Of a stretch of DNA of 64,000 nt, positions 26,523 through 35,310 are shown piece after piece. The DNA is taken from assembly GCF_001422245.1 (NCBI RefSeq), contig NZ_LMMM01000002.1, positions 124,855-188,854 on the forward strand, written 5' to 3'. The stretch comes from Rhizobium sp. Leaf262. GTDB lineage: Bacteria > Pseudomonadota > Alphaproteobacteria > Rhizobiales > Rhizobiaceae. The number at the start of each line of letters is the position of its first letter. Positions within the stretch are counted from its first letter, which is position 1. Position numbers and translations under genes: made by a program. Below the pieces are notes generated by a model, which was given only the letters and a program-made list of their open reading frames with translations, was not told the origin of the DNA and did no database searches.

Positions 26523-27425
26523 TCAGAAATTCCAATTGCGCGCTTTTGCGACAATGAAATCTCTAAAGACTTTCAGCTTGGCTGCATTTTTCAACTCGTC
26601 CGGATAACAGAAATAGGTATCGAAGGACGGAATATCTGCCGGCAAGGAGAGCTGAATGAGCCCTGGGTCGCGTCCGACGATATAGTCAGGCAGACAGGCG
26701 ATACCGATTCCCAGCAGGCAGGCGCGTTTGATCGACGTCTGGCTGTTGATCTGCAAATGCGCCAGCCGCGTGTTATCCGAGGAGCGCCCGGCGTTTTCCA
26801 GCCAGTTCACGTCCAGCAGATAATTCGGCGCAGGCTCTCCGAAGGAAATGACCTTGTGGTTGTCCAGATCCTCGATCGACTGCGGCTCTCCATACCGGTT
26901 GATATAGGAGGGCGCGGCGTAGACATGCATGTGCACGGTAAACAGCTTGCGCTGAATGAGGTCTGACTGCTGCGGCTGGCGCAGGCGAATGGCGCAGTCC
27001 GCATGGCGCATGTTCACGTCCAACTCCTCGTTGTCGAGGATAAGCTGGATTGCCATTTCCGGGTAGAGCTGCAGAAATTCCTGTACCTTGTCCGTCAGCC
27101 AGCCCTGACCCAAACCCACCGTGGTCGTGACGCGCAGCTTGCCGCTCGGCTTTTCGGTCGTTTCCGTCAATTGCATTTTGACGGTTTCAAGCTTCAGCAG
27201 CACGTCATGCGCCGTTCGGTAAAGCAATTCACCCTGTTCGGTCAGAATGAGGCCACGAGCGTGACGGTGGAAGAGCTTGACGCCAACATCCTGCTCCAGA
27301 GCGCTGACCTGTCGGCTGATCGCCGACTGGGAGAGGTGCAGCTTGTCTGCTGCGTGAGTGAAGGAGCCAGCTTCGGCGGCCGCATGAAATATGCGCAGTT
27401 TGTCCCAGTCCAACGGCATAGGCAT
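26523..27425 (-). CDS. lsrB: LysR-type regulator LsrB/VtlR
   Basis: A LysR protein of 300 residues: helix-turn-helix at about 7-66 (FHAAAEAGSFTHAADKLHLSQSAISRQVSALEQDVG) and an effector domain at about 93-295. The identification as LsrB/VtlR rests on context: it is 17 bases downstream of trxB and borders tandem AbcR-like sRNAs, as in Sinorhizobium and Agrobacterium. LsrB is known there to act in oxidative-stress response, lipopolysaccharide production and symbiosis, with redox-sensitive cysteines. Cysteines are visible in HADCAIRLR, KRACLLGIGIACLPDY and YFCYPDEL. Together with trxB it forms a probable redox-linked operon. Confidence 0.9.
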   Translation of the reverse strand: MPMPLDWDKLRIFHAAAEAGSFTHAADKLHLSQSAISRQVSALEQDVGVKLFHRHARGLILTEQGELLYRTAHDVLLKLETVKMQLTETTEKPSGKLRVTTTVGLGQGWLTDKVQEFLQLYPEMAIQLILDNEELDVNMRHADCAIRLRQPQQSDLIQRKLFTVHMHVYAAPSYINRYGEPQSIEDLDNHKVISFGEPAPNYLLDVNWLENAGRSSDNTRLAHLQINSQTSIKRACLLGIGIACLPDYIVGRDPGLIQLSLPADIPSFDTYFCYPDELKNAAKLKVFRDFIVAKARNWNF

Positions 27426-27442
27426 GCGGTTTTTAGCCTTTC

Positions 27443-28417
27443 TTATTCAGCAGCAACGGCAAGCGGCGCTTGCGCTGCGAGAAAACGTTCGGCCTCGAGC
27501 GCGGCCATGCAGCCCATGCCCGCAGCGGTTATGGCTTGGCGATAGGTGTCGTCGGTCACGTCGCCCGCCGCGAAGATGCCTTCGACATCCGTCGCCGTGG
27601 AATCTGGCGCCGTCCACATGTAGCCATTCGGCTTCAGCTTCAGCTTGCCTTCGAATAGTTCGACTGCTGGCGCGTGTCCGATGGCGACAAAGACGCCGTG
27701 GACAGGCATTTCGGTGATCTCGCCGGTCTTCGTGTTGCGAATTTTCGCGCCGGTCACGGATGGCGGCATGGGCGGCTTGGCGGGCGTACCGACGATTTCG
27801 GCAATCTCGCTGTTCCAGAGAATATTGACGTTCTGCTTGGCAAATAGACGCTCCTGCAGGATTTTTTCCGAGCGGAAACTATCTCGACGGTGCACGACCG
27901 TGACCGACTTGGCGATATTGGCAAGGTAGAGCGCTTCTTCGACGGCAGAGTTTCCGCCCCCGACGACGATCACATCCCTGTTGCGGTAGAAGAAGCCATC
28001 GCAGGTCGCGCAGGCTGAAACACCGAACCCCTGGAAATGCTGTTCGCTTTCAATGCCCAGCCATTTCGCCTTGGCACCGGTGCAGATGATCAGCGTATCA
28101 GCGGTCCAGACTGCTCCGGAATCTGTCTTGACCGTGAACGGGCGGCGGGTCGTCTCGACCTCGGTCACCAGATCGTTGACGATTTCTGCACCCACATGCA
28201 CAGCCTGCTTCAGCATCTGATCCATCAGGAACGGTCCCTGGATGGGGTCGGCATAGCCGGGATAGTTTTCCACATCGGTGGTGATCATCAACTGGCCGCC
28301 CTGTTCCATACCGGCGATGAGAACCGGTTCGAGCATTGCGCGTGCTGCATAAATCGCAGCCGTATAGCCAGCTGGGCCGGAGCCGATGATCAAAACCTTT
28401 GCGTGGCGGGCGGACAT
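27443..28417 (-). CDS. trxB: Thioredoxin reductase
   Basis: A flavoprotein of 324 residues that passes electrons from NADPH to thioredoxin. It has the FAD-binding IIGSGPAGYTAAIYAARA (about 10-27), the redox-active CATC pair in VSACATCDGFF, the NADPH loop VVGGGNSAVEEALYL, and the C-terminal FAD segment GIFAAGDVTD. It is the first gene of a trxB-lsrB unit and is divergent from an Lrp-family gene across 240 bases. Confidence 0.97.
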   Translation of the reverse strand: MSARHAKVLIIGSGPAGYTAAIYAARAMLEPVLIAGMEQGGQLMITTDVENYPGYADPIQGPFLMDQMLKQAVHVGAEIVNDLVTEVETTRRPFTVKTDSGAVWTADTLIICTGAKAKWLGIESEQHFQGFGVSACATCDGFFYRNRDVIVVGGGNSAVEEALYLANIAKSVTVVHRRDSFRSEKILQERLFAKQNVNILWNSEIAEIVGTPAKPPMPPSVTGAKIRNTKTGEITEMPVHGVFVAIGHAPAVELFEGKLKLKPNGYMWTAPDSTATDVEGIFAAGDVTDDTYRQAITAAGMGCMAALEAERFLAAQAPLAVAAE

Positions 28418-28658
28418 GGAACGTTCCTTTCAAAACAGGGGTGGCTGATATGAGAGCCGTGCGCCAGGCTCCTGCGCGATACACCCCTTCGTTGTCCGGT
28501 ATTTAAGAGTGTCCAGTGTCGATATTCAAGGGCAGCCTTGCGTTACCAACAGGGCATCCGGCATGTACACGTAATTTTGTGTCCCGCCGGTGTAGGATTA
28601 TTGCGAATCCCGCCGCAAAGAGTAGAAGGATGCAACTCGCTCAACAAGGAAAAGCCTC

Positions 28659-29126
28659 TTGGCCAGCGTCGAACTCGATGCCATCGATCTAAAAATACTG
28701 CGCGAATTGCAGCGCGACGGTCGCATGACCAATGTAGACCTCGCCGACCGCGTCGGCATCTCCGCGCCACCCTGCCTGCGCCGCGTGCGCAAGCTGGAAG
28801 AGGCTGGTATCATCGAAGGCTACCACGCCATGCTCAACGCCCCCAAACTCGGCTTTGACCTCGTGGCCTTCTGCATGGTGGGCCTGAAGCGTCAGTCCGA
28901 AACCAACCTAAAAGCCTTCGCCGCCGCCACAGACCGCTGGCCGCTGGTACGCCAAGCCTGGATGGTCTCCGGCGACAGCGACTTCCTGCTCCACTGCGTG
29001 GCCGAAAACCTCACCCAGTTCCAGGACTTCGTCATCGAAGTGCTGACCGCTGACGAGCATGTCGACACTGTGCGAACCATGCTGACGATCCGTCAGGTGA
29101 AGCGGGCAGGGCTGGTCGGGGTGTGA
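28659..29126 (+). CDS. lrp: Lrp/AsnC-family transcriptional regulator
   Basis: The 155-residue protein has an N-terminal helix-turn-helix (about 8-55; LKILRELQRDGRMTNVDLADRVGISAPPCLRRVRKLEEAGII) and a C-terminal RAM ligand-binding domain (about 68-145) with the SGDSDFLLHCV turn. These proteins respond to amino acids and form octamers. The start is TTG at 28659, preceded by AAGGA; no in-frame ATG nearby preserves the fold. In Sinorhizobium an lrp gene adjoins the lpsBEDC cluster and trxB, and the same context is seen here except that a glycan island follows. Confidence 0.93.
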   Translation: MASVELDAIDLKILRELQRDGRMTNVDLADRVGISAPPCLRRVRKLEEAGIIEGYHAMLNAPKLGFDLVAFCMVGLKRQSETNLKAFAAATDRWPLVRQAWMVSGDSDFLLHCVAENLTQFQDFVIEVLTADEHVDTVRTMLTIRQVKRAGLVGV

Positions 29127-29169
29127 GACCTTCGACCAAGCCATTGGGGAGGGTACGCGGGCGATGAGT

Positions 29170-29958
29170 CTAAATATTTTTAATGTTTTTGTATATCATG
29201 GTCATTCGAGGAAATTTTGCGATTTCCACTCGAAAACCTCTGTCGACCAAAAAGCTATTGGTTTCGGTGAATGTGTGAGCGCCTTCTTTTCCTCGCTCAA
29301 ATCCGCAATCAATCGCTATGTAGTCGACTTTAGAAAGAATGCCCTCTGACCCAGCTAGAACTTCTGGCTCGGCACCCTCAGCCTCGATCTTCAATACGAC
29401 CTTACTATTTGTTGGTATGTTGGTTATGATAGCATCAAGTCGTCTAGCCTGAACTTTGTGGACTGCGTCGAAGTCACTAATTTCGATTGCCGAGCTGTCC
29501 GCAGTGCCGGGCTTGCTGAAGAAATCAAGAACCGCGTCTTCTGACCAAAGTGCCAAACGATTTACGTTGTTTTCGCCTCCGTATGCATTCAGGTTAACGC
29601 AACGCGCCTCAAGCGTTTCTGGTTCGAAAGCGATATAATGCAGATCGCGGTGTTTAGCCCAGACACCTAGTTCCCCGATATTTGCCCCGCAATCAATGAA
29701 CCAATCACCGGGTGATAATGGTATGTGCTCCAAACTGTATTGTTTTGCTAAAGCTTCTACACCAGCTACAATACCATTTTTTGAGCGATTGTGTCTTTTT
29801 CGGCGACATATAAAAAGCTCATTTTCGCCATCCGTGACACGATAAATATTTTGTTCAAGAGTTGGGCGAATTCGATGTTTTTTTCCGCGAGCCCAATTTC
29901 TGGCATTGATTAATGCGCAATAAATACTGGGGGGGAAAATATCCGTAATGTCTTGCAT
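29170..29958 (-). CDS. FkbM-family methyltransferase
   Basis: A SAM-dependent methyltransferase of 262 residues. The SAM-binding core is DWFIDCGANIGELGVWAKH at about 83-101, followed by YIAFEPETLEARCVNLNAYG and LKIEAEGAEPEVLAG, which are the FkbM-family landmarks. Members O-methylate sugars or polyketides. In this glycan cluster a sugar O-methyltransferase is the natural inference. The gene is clearly more AT-rich than its neighbours outside the island, consistent with horizontal acquisition. It is the last gene of the minus-strand island unit and ends 44 bases from lrp. Confidence 0.88.
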   Translation of the reverse strand: MQDITDIFPPSIYCALINARNWARGKKHRIRPTLEQNIYRVTDGENELFICRRKRHNRSKNGIVAGVEALAKQYSLEHIPLSPGDWFIDCGANIGELGVWAKHRDLHYIAFEPETLEARCVNLNAYGGENNVNRLALWSEDAVLDFFSKPGTADSSAIEISDFDAVHKVQARRLDAIITNIPTNSKVVLKIEAEGAEPEVLAGSEGILSKVDYIAIDCGFERGKEGAHTFTETNSFLVDRGFRVEIAKFPRMTMIYKNIKNI

Positions 29959-29984
29959 GTGTCGCTCTCAAAAAGGATGTTGTG

Positions 29985-30932
29985 CTAGAGGAAGAACTTG
30001 TCAGCTGTTGCGCGTAGGTAAGCTTGGGCATGTAGCTTGGTGCGAGCGAACTGAGCATTTATTTTTATTTTTTCGTTAGCTATTTTTTTCAAGTCTAGCA
30101 AAGCTTTTGTGTCCCACACTACGTGCTCTCGTTCTTGCCAAAGGCTATTTATATCGGATTGTGTCGCATTCCATTTGAACGGCTCAAATTGGTAGAATTT
30201 GTAGCGAGCATCATTAACTGGAAGGAGATCGATATCAGGTCTTTGAATAGGATGTAAAAAGCCAGCCACCGGTAGATGGATGGTCTTCGCGTGCGATAAC
30301 CAAGCTGCTGTCCAAGAGAATGAACTAATTGAAACTGCTATTTGACGGGAATGCCGCAGAGTTTCAAAGTCTTCAATCGCTGTCTTTGGTGGAGAAAAAA
30401 CGGCTTCAGGGTAACGTTGTCGCAGCTTTTCTGTGTAGTAACTTTCACCCATCTGACCCAAAAAAACTGGCAATGCGTCTGATTTTTTCAGTACAGCATC
30501 GATATAGGAGAATGGGATGGGGTAGTAGTCTCTATGCGCGGGCTGTAAAATATCGCCACCACGAATATGGAAAACGACGTGTCCTTCACCGTATACCGGA
30601 ACTGTTCTGATATTACTTTTTATGAGAGGGCGATAAAATTCTGGTTGCGCGTAATTAGATAAGCGAAATGCTTGCCCTTTTAGCACTATGTTTTTGGATA
30701 GTTTTCTTTTTATTATTTTGACTATATCGTCACAGAATAAGTAGTTTCCTTTAAGAACAAGTTCCTGCTTAGGCTTGCCATCCATTTTTTTTGAAATAAG
30801 CCCCCACTCGGGCACGTCGTAACCAGTGACCTCAAGATTTTCACAAAGTCGCTGGATATTAGCTGCAAAAAAAAACTGCAACAACTGATTTGCAGTCCCG
30901 CCACGGGGCTCTATACGCAAGCATGGGTTCAT
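29985..30932 (-). CDS. GT11-like alpha-1,2-fucosyl/colitosyltransferase
   Basis: A 315-residue protein resembling family GT11 and the wider fucosyltransferase group with an HxRRGD-type motif: VVFHIRGGDI at about residues 118-127 is the GDP-sugar site, and VSISSFSWTAAWLSHAKTIHLP corresponds to the conserved SSFSWWxAWL block. The N-terminal GGTANQLLQFFFA corresponds to the GLGNQLFQY block. The normal double Arg of the motif is Arg-Gly here. Neighbouring genes make GDP-L-colitose (3-deoxy-fucose), so colitose is the likely donor sugar. Strongly AT-rich codon use marks it as acquired. Confidence 0.75.
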   Translation of the reverse strand: MNPCLRIEPRGGTANQLLQFFFAANIQRLCENLEVTGYDVPEWGLISKKMDGKPKQELVLKGNYLFCDDIVKIIKRKLSKNIVLKGQAFRLSNYAQPEFYRPLIKSNIRTVPVYGEGHVVFHIRGGDILQPAHRDYYPIPFSYIDAVLKKSDALPVFLGQMGESYYTEKLRQRYPEAVFSPPKTAIEDFETLRHSRQIAVSISSFSWTAAWLSHAKTIHLPVAGFLHPIQRPDIDLLPVNDARYKFYQFEPFKWNATQSDINSLWQEREHVVWDTKALLDLKKIANEKIKINAQFARTKLHAQAYLRATADKFFL

Positions 30933-31002
30933 GTATTGTATCCAAGTATTACATTTTATAACTTCATGATGGGTTTTGGAGATCGGCTAAGTGTCAGACA
31001 CC

Positions 31003-32187
31003 CTATTCGCATCGTTTATTCTGGTGTTGAGTTAACTTGGTAGACAATAGAGCAAACTCTTGATCGAGTGGGAAGTGATGATTTCCTATAAAAAATCCAT
31101 CAGTATCAATCATTTCAGCATTCTCAATGCTCCCGGCGATTGAATAGTCAAACCATTTCAACACTTCGTTTTTGGCGAAGTTTCCAGCAACGACTGGACG
31201 GGTATCGATTTTTGCATCGCTGAGTGCCGCGACTAGGCTAGCACGAGTTATCCCGGCGTCTGGCTCCAAGATAAGGCTAAACCCGAACCAGCTACTTTTA
31301 CCGATCTCTTTTTGTGTTCGCAGATATGGATATTTCTGCATCAAATCCAGAAAACGTTCAGCGTTTTTACGGCGCTCTTCTACAATCATTGGTAATTTTC
31401 GAAGTTGAGCCAATCCAAGTGCTCCGCTCATTTCCAGCGGACGAAGATTATATCCCGGTAAGATAAAGCGGAATGCTTCTGTAAATGGATCGTCGCTTTT
31501 TTCGGAAGTTATGCGGTTTTTTTTGGGAAGATTACGGGTCCATCCGTGAGCACGCAAAGCCAAGAGAATGTGATAGATTTCCTCGTCATCTGTTGACACC
31601 ATTCCGCCCTCCATCGTCGAAATATGGTGGCTGAAAAATGAACTGAAGGTTCCCATGAGGCCAAAGGTACCTGTCTGTTGCCCTTCGTAAGTCGCGCCCA
31701 TCGATTCGCAATTATCTTCCAGAAGCAAGATATCCCGCTCACCAATAATTTCATTTATCTTTTTGAAATCATTTGGATTTCCAAGAAGATTAACGGCCAT
31801 AATGGCTTTGGTTTCTGGCGTTATCGCTTCGCGCAGCTTTTCCAGATCATAGTTCAAGGTGTCACGGTCGATATCAACGAATCGGAGCTTCAGCCCATAC
31901 TGATAGAGGGGGTAATAGGTTGTGCTCCACGAAACAGCAGGGACAATAACTTCTGCACCCGGCAGCAGCGGAGATTGCGATTTGTAACGCAACGCGGCGA
32001 TCATGATGAGGTTGGCTGACGAGCCGGAGTTGACCATGACACAGTATTTGCTGCCAAGATATTCGGCGAATGCTTTTTCGAATTCGGCAACTTTCTGCCC
32101 CATCGTAAACATTCCAGACTGAATAACAGACTGAAGAGCCTCATATTCCTCGTGGTCCCAAGCAGAATTGGCGAGAGGATAGGACAT
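31003..32187 (-). CDS. colD: GDP-4-keto-6-deoxy-D-mannose 3-dehydratase
   Basis: A fold-type I PLP protein of 394 residues in the DegT/DnrJ family. ColD removes the C3 hydroxyl of GDP-4-keto-6-deoxymannose, using PLP and glutamate. The deciding feature is the sequence FSSFFSHHISTMEGG: the PLP-binding Lys of sugar aminotransferases is replaced by His at position 188, the same substitution and number known for E. coli ColD. The openings YPLANSAWDHEEYEALQSV and the LPKKNRITSEKSDD loop also resemble ColD. ATG 32187 has GAAGGAAG upstream; the longer frame to 32286 overlaps colC. It starts one base after the colC stop codon. Confidence 0.92.
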   Translation of the reverse strand: MSYPLANSAWDHEEYEALQSVIQSGMFTMGQKVAEFEKAFAEYLGSKYCVMVNSGSSANLIMIAALRYKSQSPLLPGAEVIVPAVSWSTTYYPLYQYGLKLRFVDIDRDTLNYDLEKLREAITPETKAIMAVNLLGNPNDFKKINEIIGERDILLLEDNCESMGATYEGQQTGTFGLMGTFSSFFSHHISTMEGGMVSTDDEEIYHILLALRAHGWTRNLPKKNRITSEKSDDPFTEAFRFILPGYNLRPLEMSGALGLAQLRKLPMIVEERRKNAERFLDLMQKYPYLRTQKEIGKSSWFGFSLILEPDAGITRASLVAALSDAKIDTRPVVAGNFAKNEVLKWFDYSIAGSIENAEMIDTDGFFIGNHHFPLDQEFALLSTKLTQHQNKRCE

Positions 32188-32188
32188 G

Positions 32189-33109
32189 TCATGCTTCCTT
32201 CGAGAGATAATATTCATAGGTGGCGCGAATGCCGTCTTTAAGGTTGGTCTTGGCGCGCCAGCCAAATTCGGTCTGTCTCGTGACATCCAGAAGCTTTCGC
32301 TTCATACCAACTGGCTTGGAAAGATCGTGCTTGAACTGACCAGCATAACCAATGACCTCTGCCGCCGCTCCGTAATATTCGTTGATGCTGTAATCGTATC
32401 CCAGGCCCATATTGATGAGTGATGGCATAGCGTCAAAACGGTCAATTGCGAAGAAAATGGCCTCTGCCAGATCTTCTGCGAACATGAACTCCCGACGTGC
32501 AGTGCCGTCGCCCCAGATGTCCACAAAAGGGGCGTTATCTGCACGCGCGACATGAAGCTTTTGGATAACGGCTGGAATCATGTGAGAAACTGAAGGGTCG
32601 AATTTGTCAAAGCGACCATATAAATTACAAGGAATGATGGTTTTATATTGATACGCGGAATCTTCGCGGGAAACGTACTCGCATAGACGGGCGATTGCAC
32701 ATTTCGCGATCGCATATCCCTCATTCGTGGGCTCGAGCATGCCGCCTAAAACCTGCTCTTCGCGGAGCGGTTCTTCTTGATCGCGCGGATACATGCAAGA
32801 ACTACCCAGATTGATGAGCTGTTTTACTCCCGCTGATTTCGCGGCAGATACAACATTCTGACCCATCATCCAGTTTTCAGAAAGAAATTTAACCGGTTCC
32901 CTTATGTTCGCCTGTATTCCGCCGACGCGACCCGCTGCGTGAATGATGAGGTCAGGCTTAGTTTCTTTAACGAAGGCTTCTGTCCGCTCTGCATCAAGCA
33001 GATTAACGTCATGGCTGGCGGGCGCAATGATCTCAAGCTGTAACGTCTTTGCGTGGGACACTATGTTGCGTCCCACCATTCCACGTCCGCCGGTCAGTAG
33101 AATCTTCAT
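32189..33109 (-). CDS. colC: GDP-L-colitose synthase / GDP-L-fucose synthase family
   Basis: An extended SDR of 306 residues with the NADP loop ILLTGGRGMVGRNIV (about 3-17), the catalytic Ser in LGSSCMYP, and YAIAKCA (YxxxK). This family (Fcl/WcaG, ColC) performs 3,5- or 5-epimerisation and C4 reduction. Fcl yields GDP-L-fucose; ColC acts after ColD and yields GDP-L-colitose. Direct linkage to colD favours ColC, but a dual role cannot be excluded. The conserved GGIQANI and HMIPAVIQK segments are present. The start at 33109 follows AAGGT; the extension to 33178 overlaps the end of gmd. Confidence 0.88.
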   Translation of the reverse strand: MKILLTGGRGMVGRNIVSHAKTLQLEIIAPASHDVNLLDAERTEAFVKETKPDLIIHAAGRVGGIQANIREPVKFLSENWMMGQNVVSAAKSAGVKQLINLGSSCMYPRDQEEPLREEQVLGGMLEPTNEGYAIAKCAIARLCEYVSREDSAYQYKTIIPCNLYGRFDKFDPSVSHMIPAVIQKLHVARADNAPFVDIWGDGTARREFMFAEDLAEAIFFAIDRFDAMPSLINMGLGYDYSINEYYGAAAEVIGYAGQFKHDLSKPVGMKRKLLDVTRQTEFGWRAKTNLKDGIRATYEYYLSKEA

Positions 33110-33149
33110 TGGGTTACCTTCACCAGTAATATCGTGAATTGGGATGGCA

Positions 33150-34202
33150 TTATTCTTCAGCCATGACGCTAAGATCACTCTTTACCATTTCGCGTACAAG
33201 TTCCCGCACGCTCGTCTCGTGCTTCCAGCCAAGTTTCTGGTGCGCTTTCGAGGGGTCGCCGATGAGGAGGTCAACTTCGGTTGGTCGGAAATAGCGGGGG
33301 TCGACTTCGACCAGAACCTTGCCGGTAGTGGTGTCGATGCCTTTTTCGTCCACGCCATGGCCTTCCCATTTCAGGGTGAAGCCGACATCGGCAAAAGCCC
33401 ATTCCACGAAGGTTCGCACCGGCGTCGTTTGGCCTGTTGCCAGCACGTAGTCTTCCGCCTCATCCTGCTGCAGTATCAGCCACATACCACGCACATATTC
33501 CCTGGCGTGGCCCCAGTCGCGTTTGGCATCCAGATTGCCGAGATAAAGCTTATCCTGCCGCCCGAGTCTGATGGCGGCTGCCGCACGGGTAATCTTGCGC
33601 GTAACGAAGGTTTCGCCACGCAACGGGCTTTCGTGGTTGAAGAGAATGCCGTTCGAGGCGTGAAGGCCGTAAGCTTCACGGTAGTTTACGACGATCCAGT
33701 AGGCGTAGAGCTTCGCCGCCGCGTATGGACTGCGCGGGTAGAAAGGTGTCGTTTCGCGCTGCGGGACTTCCTGCACCAATCCATAAAGCTCCGATGTCGA
33801 GGCTTGGTAGAAGCGGGTTTTCTTCTCAAGGCCAAGGATGCGGATGGCTTCCAGCAGGCGAAGCGTGCCGATGCCGTCTGCGTTTGCCGTATATTCCGGC
33901 GTTTCGAACGAAACCTGCACATGGCTCTGCGCCGCGAGGTTATAAATCTCGTCCGGCTGCGTTTCCTGAACGATGCGGATGAGATTGGTGGCATCGGTCA
34001 TGTCGCCATAATGCAGGAAAAATCGCGCGTTTTCCTCATGCGGGTCCTGGTAGATGTTTTCGATACGGCCAGTATTGAAAGACGACGAGCGGCGCTTGAT
34101 GCCGTGGACGATATAGCCCTTATCAAGCAACAATTGGGCCAAATAGGCTCCATCCTGACCGGTTACGCCGGTAATGAGAGCCACTTTCGCTTTGTCTGCC
34201 AT
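33150..34202 (-). CDS. gmd: GDP-mannose 4,6-dehydratase
   Basis: Gmd converts GDP-D-mannose to GDP-4-keto-6-deoxy-D-mannose, the common precursor of fucose, colitose, rhamnose and perosamine. The 350-residue protein has [23 protein letters not shown] (about 8-30), the catalytic Thr and Glu in [20 protein letters not shown] (YxxxK), and the [15 protein letters not shown] loop. It is GC-rich, unlike the AT-rich genes downstream, so the cluster is mosaic in origin. It is first in the gmd-colC-colD-GT-methyltransferase order and is divergent from lpsD. Confidence 0.97.
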   Translation of the reverse strand: MADKAKVALITGVTGQDGAYLAQLLLDKGYIVHGIKRRSSSFNTGRIENIYQDPHEENARFFLHYGDMTDATNLIRIVQETQPDEIYNLAAQSHVQVSFETPEYTANADGIGTLRLLEAIRILGLEKKTRFYQASTSELYGLVQEVPQRETTPFYPRSPYAAAKLYAYWIVVNYREAYGLHASNGILFNHESPLRGETFVTRKITRAAAAIRLGRQDKLYLGNLDAKRDWGHAREYVRGMWLILQQDEAEDYVLATGQTTPVRTFVEWAFADVGFTLKWEGHGVDEKGIDTTTGKVLVEVDPRYFRPTEVDLLIGDPSKAHQKLGWKHETSVRELVREMVKSDLSVMAEE

Positions 34203-34488
34203 TTTGATCCGCTTTCATCTTGCTCTCGCGCCTGAAAACTCTGCACTGGCTTCGAACAGATTATCGAAGATGAATGCGGTAACTGTCAGGGTGCGTTGGT
34301 TCATTGTGCGATATCTCAAGTGAGATTCAAAATAAACCTCCGATTTGCGTGGCTCACGGTCTATCAAGCGTCCATTCACTGTAAAGCCATCTCAAATGCT
34401 TGCATTTGCGTGCGGCGCAACCCTATAGACTAATGGCTGCAACGGTGGACACGGGTATGGTGTCGGACTTTTTTGTGTAAGAGAACGA

Positions 34489-35310
34489 ATGACGAAACTT
34501 GGCGCCTCCGCATTCATCATCTGCCTCAATGAAGAGGCCTATCTTGGCAACTGCATTGAAAGCCTTGAAGGTTTTGCCGAGATCGTGATTGTCGATTCCG
34601 GCTCCGTGGATGGGACGCCTGCTTTGGTGCAATCATACATAGAGAAGGGCTGGCCGATCCGGTTCATGCATGAGACTTGGCGCGGGTACGCCGGGCAGAA
34701 ACAGTTTGCGCTGGAGCAGTGCAGCCAGGCTTGGTGCCTGAATATCGATGCCGATGAGCGGCTGGATGCGGCTTTGCGCGCGGCTTTGCCTGAGTTGCTT
34801 TCTGCGCCGGAGAGTGTTGTCGGCTGGAAAGTGGCGCGCAGGCCTTATCTTATTGGCTACGGCTATACGCCGGAAAACGTGCGTGAGCGGAAGAATCTTC
34901 GGCTCATCCGGAACGGCAAGGGTGGCTATGATCTTGCGCAGAAGGTGCATGAAGGCATCGTCCCGACTGGTGAGGTGAGGTCATCTGAAAAGGGCAGCTT
35001 CTTGCACTATCGGCCGCTCATCATCGATGAGCAAATTCTGAAAGAAAACAAATATTCCACCCTGAAGGCTGATCAGCAATTTGCGGAAGGCCGCAAAGCC
35101 AAGCTCTCAAAACTTCTGTTGTCGCCCTGGCTCTATTTTCTGCGGCTCTATTTCAAAAACGGTCTGTGGCGCTGCGGTATGCCCGGCTTTATCGAAGCGG
35201 CAACAGGCAGCATTTACGCATTTCTCACCCAGGCGAAAATCCATCAGCGTCACGCGCTGAAACGTCGGCCCAATGTCGATGATATGGAGCGTGGAAGGAA
35301 ACATCTATGA
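34489..35310 (+). CDS. lpsD: LPS core glycosyltransferase, GT2 (LpsD-like)
   Basis: A family 2 glycosyltransferase of 273 residues with the nucleotide-sugar site FIICLNEEAYLGNCIESL (about 9-26), DSGSVDGT, and the DxD-type NIDADERLD (about 84-92). It resembles the WaaE/KdtX group of core beta-glucosyltransferases. The adjacent lpsE and convergent lpsB match the greA-lpsB-lpsE-lpsD core region known from Sinorhizobium meliloti, which is the basis for the symbol. Its stop overlaps the lpsE start (ATGA), so the two are translationally coupled. Confidence 0.85.
   Translation: MTKLGASAFIICLNEEAYLGNCIESLEGFAEIVIVDSGSVDGTPALVQSYIEKGWPIRFMHETWRGYAGQKQFALEQCSQAWCLNIDADERLDAALRAALPELLSAPESVVGWKVARRPYLIGYGYTPENVRERKNLRLIRNGKGGYDLAQKVHEGIVPTGEVRSSEKGSFLHYRPLIIDEQILKENKYSTLKADQQFAEGRKAKLSKLLLSPWLYFLRLYFKNGLWRCGMPGFIEAATGSIYAFLTQAKIHQRHALKRRPNVDDMERGRKHL

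Noticed and set aside
31003-32187. A PLP sugar aminotransferase (perosamine synthetase type)
   Set aside because: The PLP lysine is replaced by His188 and the surrounding residues match ColD, so a dehydratase is the better call.
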